From Flavobacteriales bacterium (GTDB taxonomy: Bacteria > Bacteroidota > Bacteroidia > Flavobacteriales_F > PHOS-HE28), in assembly GCA_016717225.1 (NCBI GenBank), contig JADKGB010000018.1, positions 1 to 64,000 of the forward strand: a DNA stretch of 64,000 nucleotides, written 5' to 3'. Of the stretch, positions 37,801-46,301 are shown in pieces (positions within the stretch are counted from its first letter, which is position 1; the number at the start of each line of letters is the position of its first letter). Position numbers and translations under genes: made by a program. The notes under the pieces are model-generated. The model made no database searches. It had not been told where the DNA came from and saw nothing but the letters and a program-made list of their open reading frames with translations.

Positions 37801-39586
37801 CGATGGTTGCCCAACGGATCCGAACAAGATCGCTCCCGGTATCTGCGGTTGCGGTGTAGCTGATACGGATACCGACGGCGACGGTGCTGCGGATTGTGTG
37901 GATAGCTGCCCGAACCTCACTGGCCAAATTGGTTCACCATGCGACGATGGCATCGTTGGTACAACCGGTGATGTGATCAACGGGAACTGCGTATGTGCTG
38001 GTAGCACGGTTGATTGCAACGACAATGACCCATGCACATTGGATTCGTTCAACGGAACTATCTGTGTGAACACACCACTGCTGGACACCGACGGTGATGG
38101 TACATGTGACCTTACCGATGGTTGCGCGAACGATCCGAACAAGATCGCTCCTGGTATCTGCGGTTGCGGCAATGCTGAGCCTGGCACTGCATGCAATGAC
38201 AACAATGCGGGTACTGTTGGTGATGTGATCAACGCGAACTGCGTGTGCATCGGAACCCCGCTGGGCGTTGACTGCGAAGGAACACCCGGTGGTAGCGCTT
38301 TGCCCGGAACTGCCTGCGACGATGGTTTGACCACCACAGGTCAGGACACCTGGAGCCCGAACTGCGTATGCATTGGTCTGCCATTTGACTGCCTTGGTGT
38401 ACCAGGTGGCACAGCCACGATCGGTTCCGCTTGTAAAGACGGTAACGTGTGCACTACCGGTGATGTTTACAACGCCAGCTGCGTTTGCGCTGGTACCGTA
38501 GTGGATACGGACGGAGATGGAGTTTGCGATGCGAACGACAACTGTCCAACGGTTACAGGCCAGATCGGAAGTGCTTGTAATGATGGTAATGCCAACACTG
38601 GCCCTGACGCGTTGAACGCGAATTGCCAGTGTGTAGGACCTATTATCGGCGGCTGCACGGAGAACCTCACCTTGTCGGTGAAGCTGGATGGAAACCCAAC
38701 AGAGACCACTTGGACCCTCTTGGATGCTACGGAGACCACAACGATCACATCCGGTGGGTTCACTGCAGGTCAGGCAAACACAACGGTTACTGTTCCGATC
38801 TGTGTGCCTGTTGGTTGCTATCACCTGCGTGTGAACGATTCAGGTAACAATGGTATTACGGGTGGCGGCTATGTTCTCAGGGACGCAAGCAGTCGTCGGA
38901 TCATCGATGCATCTTTGGGAAGCTTCAGCAGCGTGAGCCAGATCAACACAGGCAGCAACCCGAACCGTAACTTCTGTGTGCCGATCAGCAACATCAAGAT
39001 CCTCAACAACTGGTGCGACCGCACGAACCTTCTGGTTCAAAGCCCGGTGTATTGCAACGCACAGCCTGGTGCCAATGGCTACCAGTTCTGGATCTATGAT
39101 GCACATGGTACCTACAACCGTCGTGTAACCGTAGCCAACCCAACGTTGGTGCCATCCACCTTGCTTACTGATCCAGTGCCAACGAACGTGAACCTGAACA
39201 TCCGTGTTCGGTCGCGCATTGGTAGCACCTTCGGTGAGTTCGGTGCAGCTTGCCGTATCAAATTCATCCCGAACAGCGGTGGCTCAGGTTTCCGCAGCAT
39301 GGAGTTCTCGGATGAGACAGTTGCGAGCATGACGATCTACCCGAACCCGAACCGCGATGGTCAGTTGACGATCAGCATGGAAGGACTGGAGATCGCCGAT
39401 GGAGCGAACGTTGATGTGGTTATCTACGATCTGCTCGGCAAGCCGGTTGTAACCGAGACCGCACCAGTTGCCGAGGGTATGTTGAACCACCGTATGGACT
39501 TGGCCGGCCGCATTGGCCAAGGCATGTACATGGTGAACGTGACCATCGATGGAAAGCTGTACACCCAACGGTTGGTGATGCAGTAA
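34811..39586 (+). CDS. Giant calcium-repeat secreted protein (thrombospondin type 3-like) with T9SS domain
   Basis: About 1591 residues from MMKFNPKNWKG at 34811, with a signal peptide ending near AANAQ; the frame is open from 34787. Residues about 30-200 match the N-terminal domain of the 24.3 kb gene. Then come eight 50-residue units (150 bp) with DTDGDGVPNCSDNC and CNDxNACTxxDVLNASCVC, then 33-residue units with DPNKIAAGICGCGVADTDTD. These are Asp-rich, Cys-paired loops like thrombospondin type 3 or EF-hand calcium sites. A beta-sandwich region and a type A sorting domain (MTIYPNPNRDGQL to the end) close it. Likely a rigid calcium-bound surface stalk. Confidence 0.87.
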   Translation: MMKFNPKNWKGLLLGFATSILLIGAANAQNPTSVDIDLVQNTDPTRLEVRVRPNGDDFGDVVSNLTFTIRWATGTAAALGTRTAPCSASTPAQTAQVTNPNGPPCVGVNCTGAPTGFNYRTYNVVSLAGLVEDGCDPWLADTWVTIMTVPVTGNPGCTTFQIANDAWTAAPSINRNFFVSLGGIPKTGIIEPTAVNIGSCTVDCLGVIGGTALPGTACNDNNACTINDVYTGTAPNCGCAGTPDNTDTDGDGVPNCSDNCPTVVGQIGSTCNDNNACTDNDVLNASCVCAGTVNNTDTDGDGVPNCSDNCPTVVGQIGSACNDGNACTTGDVLNASCVCAGTLNNTDTDGDGVPNCSDNCPTVVGQIGSACNDNNACTDNDVLNASCVCAGTVNNTDTDGDGVPNCSDNCPTVVGQIGSTCNDGNACTTGDVLNASCVCTGTLNNTDTDGDGVPNCSDNCPTVVGRSVLLATTAMHAQTGDVLNASCVCAGTLDNTDTDGDGVPNCSDNCPTVAGQIGSTCNDGNACTDNDVLNASCVCVGTLNNTDTDGDGVPNCSDNCPTVAGQIGSTCNDGNACTDNDVLNASCVCAGTLNNTDTDGDGVPNCSDNCPNVVGQIGSTCNDNDVCTINDVLNASCACVGTFQDTDGDGTCNANDGCPTDPNKIAAGQCGCGVADTDTDGDGVANCNDNCPTVVGQIGSTCDDGNINTTGDALNASCVCVGSTVDCNDNDPCTIDSFNGTICVNAPGPDADGDGTCDLIDGCPNDPNKIAAGICGCGVADTDTDGDGTANCNDGCPNDPNKIAAGICGCGVADTDTDGDGTANCNDGCPNDPNKIAAGICGCGVADTDTDGDGTPNCNDGCPTDPNKIAAGQCGCGVADTDTDGDGVANCNDNCPTVVGQIGSACDDGIVGTTGDVLNANCVCEGSTVDCNDNDPCTIDSFNGTICVNTPGPDADGDGTCDLIDGCPNDPNKIAAGICGCGISDADGDGDGTPNCNDGCPTDPNKIAPGICGCGVADTDTDGDGAADCVDSCPNLTGQIGSPCDDGIVGTTGDVINGNCVCAGSTVDCNDNDPCTLDSFNGTICVNTPLLDTDGDGTCDLTDGCANDPNKIAPGICGCGNAEPGTACNDNNAGTVGDVINANCVCIGTPLGVDCEGTPGGSALPGTACDDGLTTTGQDTWSPNCVCIGLPFDCLGVPGGTATIGSACKDGNVCTTGDVYNASCVCAGTVVDTDGDGVCDANDNCPTVTGQIGSACNDGNANTGPDALNANCQCVGPIIGGCTENLTLSVKLDGNPTETTWTLLDATETTTITSGGFTAGQANTTVTVPICVPVGCYHLRVNDSGNNGITGGGYVLRDASSRRIIDASLGSFSSVSQINTGSNPNRNFCVPISNIKILNNWCDRTNLLVQSPVYCNAQPGANGYQFWIYDAHGTYNRRVTVANPTLVPSTLLTDPVPTNVNLNIRVRSRIGSTFGEFGAACRIKFIPNSGGSGFRSMEFSDETVASMTIYPNPNRDGQLTISMEGLEIADGANVDVVIYDLLGKPVVTETAPVAEGMLNHRMDLAGRIGQGMYMVNVTIDGKLYTQRLVMQ
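35603..36750 (+). repeat. 150-bp tandem repeat (8 units)
   Basis: The phrase GGTCAGATCGGTTC and its variants recur at 35603, 35753, 35903, 36053, 36203, 36353, 36503 and 36653, an exact 150-bp period. Each unit encodes 50 residues. The unit at 36203 has a missing base near 36207 and an extra base near 36244, which changes about 14 residues but keeps the period. Confidence 0.9.
37080..37440 (+). repeat. 99-bp tandem repeat encoding 33-residue Asp/Cys units
   Basis: GATCCGAACAAGATCGC recurs at 37106, 37205, 37304 and 37403, a 99-bp period. Similar but more spaced copies appear near 36796, 37720 and 37820. Units encode NDGCPNDPNKIAAGICGCG and related forms. Confidence 0.85.
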
Positions 39587-39609
39587 GCCAAGGAGATATC
39601 TCTTACTGA

Positions 39610-39641
39610 AAGAACCCCGCCGGAAGGCGGGGTTCTTTTTT
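39610..39641 (+). terminator. Rho-independent terminator after the giant repeat gene
   Basis: AAGAACCCCGCC pairs with GGCGGGGTTCTT around a GGAA loop and is followed by a T-run. It lies 24 bases after the stop codon. Confidence 0.88.
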
Positions 39642-39688
39642 GCATCTACTCCTGAAAATACCCACTTCTGGGTATTGTGGACCGGAAG

Positions 39689-39832
39689 ATGTATACGCAG
39701 TTTTGCCCCGTGGAACGAATGATGAACTCTCGTGAAATGATCAAGCAGAATGTATACGGCCAAAGAATTTGCTGGATCGCGATGGTTGTCGCAGTGATAA
39801 CAATGTTCCTGCTGTTAATGATGTTCGATTGA
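39689..39832 (+). CDS. Possible small membrane protein (47 aa)
   Basis: An open frame of 48 codons from ATG at 39689 to TGA at 39832. Residues about 28-45 are strongly hydrophobic (ICWIAMVVAVITMFLLLMMF), preceded by a basic and polar head, so one membrane helix is likely. Internal ATGs at 39719 and 39722 give a 37- or 36-residue form. It sits between the terminator of the upstream gene and a terminator-like hairpin at 39886-39918, the layout of a small independent transcript. No family was recognised; coding status is unproven. Confidence 0.4.
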   Translation: MYTQFCPVERMMNSREMIKQNVYGQRICWIAMVVAVITMFLLLMMFD

Positions 39833-39885
39833 TCCGATCCCCCCGGCGGCCAACTACGAAGCGGTAGACTGGCACGTCGTTACGA

Positions 39886-39918
39886 CCGAAGCCTTCCATC
39901 ATGGAGGGCTTTCGGCTT
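39886..39918 (+). terminator. Terminator-like hairpin after the 47-aa ORF
   Basis: CCGAA-GCCTTCC pairs imperfectly with GGAGGGCTTTCGG around ATCAT and is followed by CTTTT. It would end a transcript reading through the small ORF at 39689. Confidence 0.55.
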
Positions 39919-40100
39919 TTACAGGTTTCGATCACAGAATTGTTGGGCATAGCAGTTCGCATTTCAAAATCATCCGACCTGCTTGCTCTTTCTCCTCATT
40001 ATTTATCCTATGATGTCGCCCGGTACATAGACCTCCTCGGATCGTCCTGCGAAAAAATGCGGTTCATCTTTGGACGACTTTGTATTACGAAATGGTACAA

Positions 40101-40133
40101 AAAAGAAAAGCCCCCAATGCGGAGGCTTTTCGG
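40101..40133 (-). terminator. Terminator for the GAPDH gene
   Basis: On the minus strand AAAAGCC and GGCTTTT (plus-strand 40124-40130 and 40106-40112) enclose a short loop and are followed by CTTTTTT. It lies just past the gap stop codon at 40150. Confidence 0.78.
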
Positions 40134-40149
40134 AATGGGGAGTGGCCGA

Positions 40150-41604
40150 TCAATAGTACACCAACCGGCGAACCTTGGTTACATGTTTGGCCAACCGGAT
40201 AACCTGCTTGGTGTAGCCGAATTCATTATCGTACCAGGCATACAGAACGATGTTCTTGCCGTCGCCGCTAGCGATGGTTGCGGTGCTGTCGAACACACTA
40301 CAGCATGAATCACCGACAATATCGCTGCTGACCAGTTCAGGGTCGATCTGGTAATGGATCTGGTTCACCAATTCTCCGTTCAGGGCAGCGTTCCTGATCA
40401 GCTCGTTCACTTGCTCCCTGGTCGCGGTCTTGCTCACACTCAGGCTCATGATCGCCAAGGATCCATTCGGAGTGGGCACGCGCACAGCGTTGGCCGTCAA
40501 CTTGTCCTTCAGGCTCGGAATGGCTTTGGTTACCGCGCTTCCAGCTCCAGTGCTGGTGATCACCATATTGATGGCTGCGCTCCGGCCACGACGGGGCTTC
40601 TTGTGATAGTTGTCCAGCAGGTTCTGGTCGTTGGTATACGCATGCACGGTCTCGATGTGCCCGCGCTCGATCCCTAAGTTGTCCTCGATGACTTTCAGGA
40701 TCGGGCAAATGGCGTTGGTGGTGCAACTGGCAGCGCTGAAAAGCTGTTCGCTCTCGATGTCGAGGTCCTTATGGTTGATGCCGTAAACCACGTTCGGCAT
40801 TTCCTTGCCAGGAGCGGTAAGAAGCACTTTGCTGACCCCTTTTGCCTTCAAATGACGGCCAAGATCAGCGCGCTTGGTGAAAACCCCCGTGTTGTCGATG
40901 ATCAGTGCGTTCTGGATACCATATTCCGTATAGTCGATATCCTCTGGATTTGAGGCCGCGATCAACTTCACCATTTGGCCGTTCACCCAGATCGCCTTGT
41001 TCGGCAGGTCTTCGATCACGGCACCCTTGAAGGCACCGTGAACACTGTCATTACGCAACAATGCGGCGCGTTTGACAACCTCCTCGTCATTCACCGTACG
41101 AAGTACAATGGCACGAAGGCGTAATTGCTGCCCCTTACCGGCTTGTTTCACCAGCTCGCGGGCGGCAATGCGACCAATTCGACCGAAGCCGTAGAGGACA
41201 ACATCCTGTGGATTGAATTTGTGCTTATCCGCCCCGATCAAGTTCTTGAGCGTTGTTCCAACGAATGTGGCCACATCCGTGGTGCCACTCTGCTTGAACT
41301 CCCAAGTCAGCTTGCCGATATCGATCTTGCTCGGAGCCAAGTCCGCACCCAAGAGCGCACGGGCCACATTCGCTGCGGCGAACACGTCAATAGGCTTCTG
41401 AACCACATTTTTCGAGTAGTTGAACAGGTTCAACACTTCACTACCGCTGATGTCCAGCAGGTGGTTGCGGAAAAAGACCAGCTCTACGCCCTTGGCGTAC
41501 ATCAACTGCCCTACCGAGTTCATCAGGTCGACAGCGGCTTTTTCGCGGTCCACGTAGTCTCTCAACCCGGCCTCATAACCGGCCTTGGCTTCAGCGGTCT
41601 CCAT
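40150..41604 (-). CDS. gap: Glyceraldehyde-3-phosphate dehydrogenase, long form
   Basis: A 484-residue GAPDH. The Rossmann motif VVLYGFGRIGRIAARELV starts near residue 136, so about 130 extra residues precede the usual enzyme. This extension is typical of one of the two GAPDH types in Bacteroidota. The catalytic Cys motif is SAASCTTNAICP, and the substrate-site segments TVHAYTNDQNLLDN and WYDNEFGYTKQ are intact. It interconverts glyceraldehyde 3-phosphate and 1,3-bisphosphoglycerate; whether it serves glycolysis or gluconeogenesis is not clear from sequence. It lies just downstream of rpoD in the same direction. Confidence 0.92.
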   Translation of the reverse strand: METAEAKAGYEAGLRDYVDREKAAVDLMNSVGQLMYAKGVELVFFRNHLLDISGSEVLNLFNYSKNVVQKPIDVFAAANVARALLGADLAPSKIDIGKLTWEFKQSGTTDVATFVGTTLKNLIGADKHKFNPQDVVLYGFGRIGRIAARELVKQAGKGQQLRLRAIVLRTVNDEEVVKRAALLRNDSVHGAFKGAVIEDLPNKAIWVNGQMVKLIAASNPEDIDYTEYGIQNALIIDNTGVFTKRADLGRHLKAKGVSKVLLTAPGKEMPNVVYGINHKDLDIESEQLFSAASCTTNAICPILKVIEDNLGIERGHIETVHAYTNDQNLLDNYHKKPRRGRSAAINMVITSTGAGSAVTKAIPSLKDKLTANAVRVPTPNGSLAIMSLSVSKTATREQVNELIRNAALNGELVNQIHYQIDPELVSSDIVGDSCCSVFDSTATIASGDGKNIVLYAWYDNEFGYTKQVIRLAKHVTKVRRLVYY

Positions 41605-41645
41605 GATAGATATTTAAGGAATTGTGCGTTCCTACGAAAGATGTA

Positions 41646-42509
41646 TCAACCGAGATACGCCTTCAACAACTTACTACGGCTGGTATGGCGCAAGCGGCGA
41701 ATGGCCTTCTCCTTGATCTGACGCACGCGCTCGCGGGTCAAGTCGAATTTCGCACCGATCTCTTCCAAGGTAAGACCGTGGTTGATGTTGATGCCAAAGA
41801 AGAGCTTCACCACATCACGCTCGCGCTCCGTCAGGGTGCACAGGGCACGGTCGATCTCTTTGGAAAGGCTCTCGTTGATGAGCATCCTGTCCGCGGGGGC
41901 ACTGTCGTTGTTCGGCAGCACGTCCAACAGGCTGTTGCTCTCGCCTTCAACGAAGGGAGCATCCATACTGATGTGTCGACCGCTCACCTTCATGGTATCT
42001 GCCACCTTTTCAGGGGGTAGATCAAGCAGGGTGGCCAATTCATCCGCACTTGGCGGGCGCTCGAATTCCTGCTCGAGTTTCGCAAATGCTTTGTTGATCT
42101 TGTTCAGGGAACCTACCTGGTTCAGTGGCAAACGCACAATACGGCTCTGTTCGGCCAATGCCTGCAAAATGCTTTGACGGATCCACCACACTGCGTAGCT
42201 GATGAACTTGAAGCCGCGTGTTTCATCGAAGCGCTGTGCTGCTTTGATAAGGCCGAGGTTCCCTTCGTTGATAAGATCCGGCAGGCTGAGGCCCTGATTC
42301 TGGTACTGCTTGGCTACAGAAACAACGAAGCGAAGGTTGGCTTTCACCAATTTCTCCAAGGCTGTCCCATCCCCTTGCTTGATGCGCCGGGCGAGTTCCA
42401 CCTCCATCTCCGCATTTATCAATCCCTCTTTGCCGATCTCCTGCAAGTACTTGTCCAGCGACTGGCTCTCGCGATTGGTGATCGACTTGGTGATCTTCAG
42501 TTGGCGCAT
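41646..42509 (-). CDS. rpoD: RNA polymerase primary sigma factor
   Basis: A 287-residue sigma-70 factor. The start at 42509 ([15 protein letters not shown]) is the conserved start in Bacteroidota; the frame stays open 12 bases further. Region 1.2 ([15 protein letters not shown]), region 2 ([34 protein letters not shown]), region 3 and region 4 ([20 protein letters not shown]) are complete, while the acidic region 1.1 of proteobacterial RpoD is absent, as normal for the phylum. It directs transcription from TTG/TAnnTTTG promoters, consistent with candidate boxes seen in this window. Confidence 0.95.
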   Translation of the reverse strand: MRQLKITKSITNRESQSLDKYLQEIGKEGLINAEMEVELARRIKQGDGTALEKLVKANLRFVVSVAKQYQNQGLSLPDLINEGNLGLIKAAQRFDETRGFKFISYAVWWIRQSILQALAEQSRIVRLPLNQVGSLNKINKAFAKLEQEFERPPSADELATLLDLPPEKVADTMKVSGRHISMDAPFVEGESNSLLDVLPNNDSAPADRMLINESLSKEIDRALCTLTERERDVVKLFFGININHGLTLEEIGAKFDLTRERVRQIKEKAIRRLRHTSRSKLLKAYLG

Positions 42510-42695
42510 CCTGCTTGTCACGGGCGGCTGGGGGTATTAATGGGTTAGAGTGGGTCTGGTTTCTAAAGACACCCGAGCAACAAACTGGTCACGTCCGTTG
42601 ATCCGGGCGCCGAAGGTACGACCCCCCGATCGAACCGAACAAGTCGGACGACCGGGGGGCGCACTTCGCACGGAGATACGTGATCAATGGGCCTT

Positions 42696-44153
42696 TCAAA
42701 CACCCAGTCCGTAATAGGCCCGCTGGCCATTGGGGTAAACCCCCTCGATGAGCACACCACCACGTTTCTCCTCGAGGGCCTGCAGGACATCTTTCGGCTC
42801 ACGCACCCGTACATCGTCTATCTTGGTGATCACGAACCCTTCGCGGATACCTGCGCTGCGCAGCTTGCCACCGTTGATGTTCACCACTTTCACACCATTC
42901 CCGATCCGCAAGGCTTTGAGTTCCTCTTCACTGGCGGTTTTCATTTCAGCCCCCAGCACCGTGCTGAGCTCCACTTCTCTTTTGGAGGCAACGGTTGTAG
43001 CCCCTTCTCGACCACGCAGTTCCATATCGATCACTTGCTCACGACCATTCCGCATAACACTCACCGTTACACGGTCGCCAGGGCTGAATTTGCCCACCTG
43101 TTCCTGGAGCTGAGGTACATTGTTCACATCCATATTGCCCACTTTCACGATCACATCTCCGGTTTTCATGCCCGCATCTTCGGCAGCCCCACCTTCCGTA
43201 AGTCCCCGGACGTAGACGCCTTGCGGTTTGGCCAATCCAAGCTCTTGTGCCATGGCCTGGTCGATATCACCAATGCTCACTCCTATGAAGGCTCGTTGCA
43301 CACTGCCGAACTCCATCAGGTCAGCAGCAACCTTTCGCACCAGATTCGAGGGTACGGCGAATGAATAGCCGGTATAGGCTCCCGTAGTACTGGCAATGGC
43401 GCTGTTGATACCGATCAGGTTTCCGCTGGCATCAACCAAAGCACCGCCACTGTTGCCCGGATTGACGGCGGCATCGGTTTGAATGAAGCTTTCGATAGGG
43501 AGGATGTCCCGACTTTGATCCCCTTGGAGAATGTTGATGTTCCGGCCTTTCGCACTTACGATCCCGGCCGTCACGGTGCTTGTGAGATTCATTGGATTGC
43601 CTACTGCGAGCACCCATTGTCCAACTCGCACATCATCGCTATTCCCGTACGAAAGCGTTGGAAGGTCCTTGGCGTCCACCTTGATCAAGGCGATGTCTGT
43701 ACTGGGGTCCCGGCCGATCACTTTTGCCTCGAACTGGCGTTCATCGTTCAGATGTACTATGATCTTGTCCGCACCTTGTACGACGTGGTTATTGGTAACG
43801 ATGAATCCATCATCACTCATGATCACACCACTACCAGCACCCAATTGGGTTTGCGGAGGCATTTGCCGGTTACCGTAGAAGAAGTCCGCGAATGGATCGC
43901 GCCGCTGCACCTGGGTCTCGGTGGTTACATGAACCACGGCATTCACCGTTCTTTCCGCAGCTTCGGTAAAATCGACAGCGACCATGGAGGTACCTGCTGG
44001 ACCGGGCAAGCTCACGAACTTCACGGGAGCTGACGGAGACGATGGGCTGACAAGCGCCGGTTTCTGATCGGTTGGGAGAAAACGGTCATGGGCGACCAAG
44101 GCGACCAAGGCTCCTGAAATGGCCATACCGATGTAGCTCAATGTGCGTTTCAT
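42696..44153 (-). CDS. htrA: Do/HtrA-family periplasmic serine protease
   Basis: A 485-residue DegP/DegQ-type protease. An N-terminal hydrophobic segment (about 5-22) is a signal or anchor. The trypsin-like domain has the triad at IVTNNHVV (His), STDIALIKV (Asp) and NPGNSGGALVD (Ser). Two PDZ domains follow, about residues 275-370 (AFIGVSIGD, GAAEDAGMKTGDVIV) and 385-485 (GVKVVNINGGKLRSAGI). It degrades or refolds misfolded periplasmic proteins. It is divergent from dapF, with about 190 bases between the two starts. Confidence 0.93.
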   Translation of the reverse strand: MKRTLSYIGMAISGALVALVAHDRFLPTDQKPALVSPSSPSAPVKFVSLPGPAGTSMVAVDFTEAAERTVNAVVHVTTETQVQRRDPFADFFYGNRQMPPQTQLGAGSGVIMSDDGFIVTNNHVVQGADKIIVHLNDERQFEAKVIGRDPSTDIALIKVDAKDLPTLSYGNSDDVRVGQWVLAVGNPMNLTSTVTAGIVSAKGRNINILQGDQSRDILPIESFIQTDAAVNPGNSGGALVDASGNLIGINSAIASTTGAYTGYSFAVPSNLVRKVAADLMEFGSVQRAFIGVSIGDIDQAMAQELGLAKPQGVYVRGLTEGGAAEDAGMKTGDVIVKVGNMDVNNVPQLQEQVGKFSPGDRVTVSVMRNGREQVIDMELRGREGATTVASKREVELSTVLGAEMKTASEEELKALRIGNGVKVVNINGGKLRSAGIREGFVITKIDDVRVREPKDVLQALEEKRGGVLIEGVYPNGQRAYYGLGV

Positions 44154-44347
44154 CTGTTGTGCGACTTTGGTTGGTTGCGTTATTGTTCGTTCTATCGTTG
44201 CTTTTACGATCCCTCTCGCAAAACAACGCTCGTCCTAAAAGTTTGTGCGTTCAAGTGCTGTTAAAGACTGTGATCCACAAGGATTGTTGGATCATCCCGC
44301 CGCCACTGGGTTCTGCGAGCATTGTGCCAACGCATCTTTGTGGCACA

Positions 44348-45133
44348 ATGGCACGTCTGGCTTTTTCAAAATGGCAAGGAACAGGAAACGACTTTGTCGT
44401 GGTGGACGATAGGGAGTTGGCCTTTTCCACAGCTGATCTGGACCTTGTTCGCAAGCTGTGCGATCGGCATGTCGGGATCGGTAGCGACGGGTTGATCCTG
44501 TTACAACCACAGCGCACAATGGACACTTCCTATCACATGGAATTTTTCAATCCGGACGGGAGCCAGAGTTTTTGTGGTAACGGTAGCCGGTGCGCGTTCG
44601 CGTTCTGGTCGAAGTTGACAGGTGCTGGAGAGGCAGCCTCCTTCACGGCGATCGATGGCGAGCATACTGCTCAATGGACGAATGGCCTGGTCCGTATCAG
44701 TATGCGTGACGTGAAGTCGATCGAACGCATTGACGATAACACGGATCATGCGCATACGGGTTCGCCTCACCTGCTTTGTTGGGTGGATGATCCCGAAGCC
44801 CTCGATATCATAACCGAAGCTCATAAGCATCGGTATAGCCAGCGCTTCGCCAAAGAAGGTGTGAACGTGAATTTCTTGCATTGGAAAGAAGGCGGCTTGG
44901 AGATGCGCACGTACGAGCGTGGGGTGGAGGGCGAAACACTGAGCTGTGGCACTGGGGTAACGGCTGCCGCTTTGAGCGCGATGAGCCGCGGATTTATCAC
45001 GGCATCCTGTAATGTGCATACCCGTGGAGGTGAACTTCGGGTTGAAGCAAGGTCCACAGGTCAAGGCGGATTCGAAGGCGTTACGTTAGCTGGTCCTGTT
45101 AAAGAGGTTTTTACGGGCCTGATCGATCTCTAA
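44348..45133 (+). CDS. dapF: Diaminopimelate epimerase
   Basis: A 261-residue enzyme that converts LL- to meso-diaminopimelate for lysine and peptidoglycan. The start at 44348 (MARLAFSKWQGTGNDFV) is the conserved beginning; the frame is open from 44072 but that part is antisense to htrA. Both catalytic Cys are present, in FCGNGSRCA and SCGTGVTAAAL. Size is normal. mltG follows six bases later, and dapD of the same pathway lies at 5.3-6.1 kb. Confidence 0.94.
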   Translation: MARLAFSKWQGTGNDFVVVDDRELAFSTADLDLVRKLCDRHVGIGSDGLILLQPQRTMDTSYHMEFFNPDGSQSFCGNGSRCAFAFWSKLTGAGEAASFTAIDGEHTAQWTNGLVRISMRDVKSIERIDDNTDHAHTGSPHLLCWVDDPEALDIITEAHKHRYSQRFAKEGVNVNFLHWKEGGLEMRTYERGVEGETLSCGTGVTAAALSAMSRGFITASCNVHTRGGELRVEARSTGQGGFEGVTLAGPVKEVFTGLIDL

Positions 45134-45139
45134 CAGAAT

Positions 45140-46168
45140 ATGAAGCGTGTTCTGATCATTGGTTTAGCGCTGTTCTTGGCGGCCGGTGGATTCTTCGGCT
45201 GGCGCCTTTACAAAACGGTTTTCGGGCCAGGTCCCCGGTTCGATAATGGGGATCGGATCCTCCTCATACCCACGGGATCCACATACGAGCAGGTGGTGGA
45301 GAGCTTGAAGCAGAGCGGGGTGGTAGAGGATGAAAAGACCTTCGATCTTTTGGCCAAGCGCAAGAAGTACGCTTCAAAAGTGAAGCCAGGTCGATATCGG
45401 TTACCGAGCGGTACCTCGTTGAACGATCTGTTGAACAAGCTGCGAAGCGGGGAACAGGAACCGGTGAGGATCACGTTTACGAACATTCGAACACTGCCTC
45501 AATTGGCCGGTCAAGTAAGCAAGTACATCGAAGCCGATTCACTTGCGTTGATCGAATCGATGCGTGATCAAGCGACCATCGACCGGCTGGGGTTCCGATC
45601 GGAAACGATGATGTGTTTGTTCGTTCCCAACACCTATGAATTCTGGTGGACCACCAAACCCGAAGAGTTCCTTGAGCGTATGTCGAAAGAGTACAAGCGT
45701 TACTGGACCGAAGACCGAAAATCCAAAGCGAAGCGGATCGAACTTTCCCAAAGTGAAGTGAGCACTTTGGCCAGTATCGTGCAAGCGGAGACCGCCAAAC
45801 CCGAGGAGGCTCCGATCATTGCGGCCGTGTACCTGAACCGGCTTCGCATCGGCATGGCCCTGCAAGCGGACCCAACACTCAAATTCGCTTTGGGAATGGA
45901 TAGCCTCACCCGCATCTTGACCAAAGACCTGGAGATCGATTCACCCTACAATACGTACACACATGTTGGGTTGCCACCAGGTCCCATCAACATGCCCGAG
46001 CCACGATACATCGATGCTGTGTTGAACGCTCAGAAGAACGACTACCTGTACTTCTGTGCTCGGGAAACACTTGATGGCTATAGCAATTTCGCCAAGACGT
46101 ACGAGCAGCATCTGGTGAACGCTCGTCGCTATCAGCGGGCACTGAACGAGCGCGGGATCTATCGTTGA
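45140..46168 (+). CDS. mltG: Endolytic peptidoglycan transglycosylase MltG
   Basis: A 342-residue YceG/MltG protein that cuts new glycan strands and helps set their length. One N-terminal membrane helix (about 4-24) is followed by a LysM-like region (IPTGSTYEQVVESLKQSGVV) and the YceG catalytic domain. The catalytic Glu lies in LASIVQAETAKPEEAP, and LQADPTLKFALG, YNTYTHVGLPPGPINMP and FAKTYEQHLVNARRYQR are hallmark motifs. It is likely co-transcribed with dapF, tying precursor supply and glycan processing. Confidence 0.94.
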   Translation: MKRVLIIGLALFLAAGGFFGWRLYKTVFGPGPRFDNGDRILLIPTGSTYEQVVESLKQSGVVEDEKTFDLLAKRKKYASKVKPGRYRLPSGTSLNDLLNKLRSGEQEPVRITFTNIRTLPQLAGQVSKYIEADSLALIESMRDQATIDRLGFRSETMMCLFVPNTYEFWWTTKPEEFLERMSKEYKRYWTEDRKSKAKRIELSQSEVSTLASIVQAETAKPEEAPIIAAVYLNRLRIGMALQADPTLKFALGMDSLTRILTKDLEIDSPYNTYTHVGLPPGPINMPEPRYIDAVLNAQKNDYLYFCARETLDGYSNFAKTYEQHLVNARRYQRALNERGIYR

Positions 46169-46226
46169 TGGGCCGTGCCCGGATCTGGATCCATCGAGCG
46201 GCATCGCTTCAGGACGGAGCGTCGCC

Positions 46227-46234
46227 TATGTTTG
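46227..46234 (+). promoter_or_regulatory. Candidate Bacteroidota -7 box (TATGTTTG)
   Basis: TATGTTTG matches TAnnTTTG and lies 68 bases before the CotH-domain gene. No clear -33 element was found. Confidence 0.35.
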
Positions 46235-46301
46235 CCACCTGCGGTTGTTCCATTGCCGATCCGGGTTATCCCGCGCGGCGGGTATGATCACATAAGCCCG
46301 C

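Larger units (their letters stand above)
39833..40149. other. Intergenic region between small ORF and gap
   Basis: A 317-base stretch that holds two terminator-like hairpins (39886-39918 on the plus strand and 40101-40133 on the minus strand). No convincing gene was seen; the longer plus-strand frame here runs antisense into the gap gene and looks like a shadow. Confidence 0.6.

Noticed and set aside
35447..37927. 826-residue minus-strand frame over the calcium repeats
   Set aside because: It is a shadow of the repeat DNA; codon pattern and residues are repetitive, and the plus frame has a signal peptide and sorting domain.
39901..40308. 135-residue plus-strand frame over the GAPDH 3' end
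   Set aside because: It lies antisense to the gap gene, has no recognisable domain and contains terminator sequences.
42618..42660. C-run/G-run inverted repeat downstream of htrA
   Set aside because: Considered as a terminator, but the stem is long-looped and no T-tract follows on either strand.
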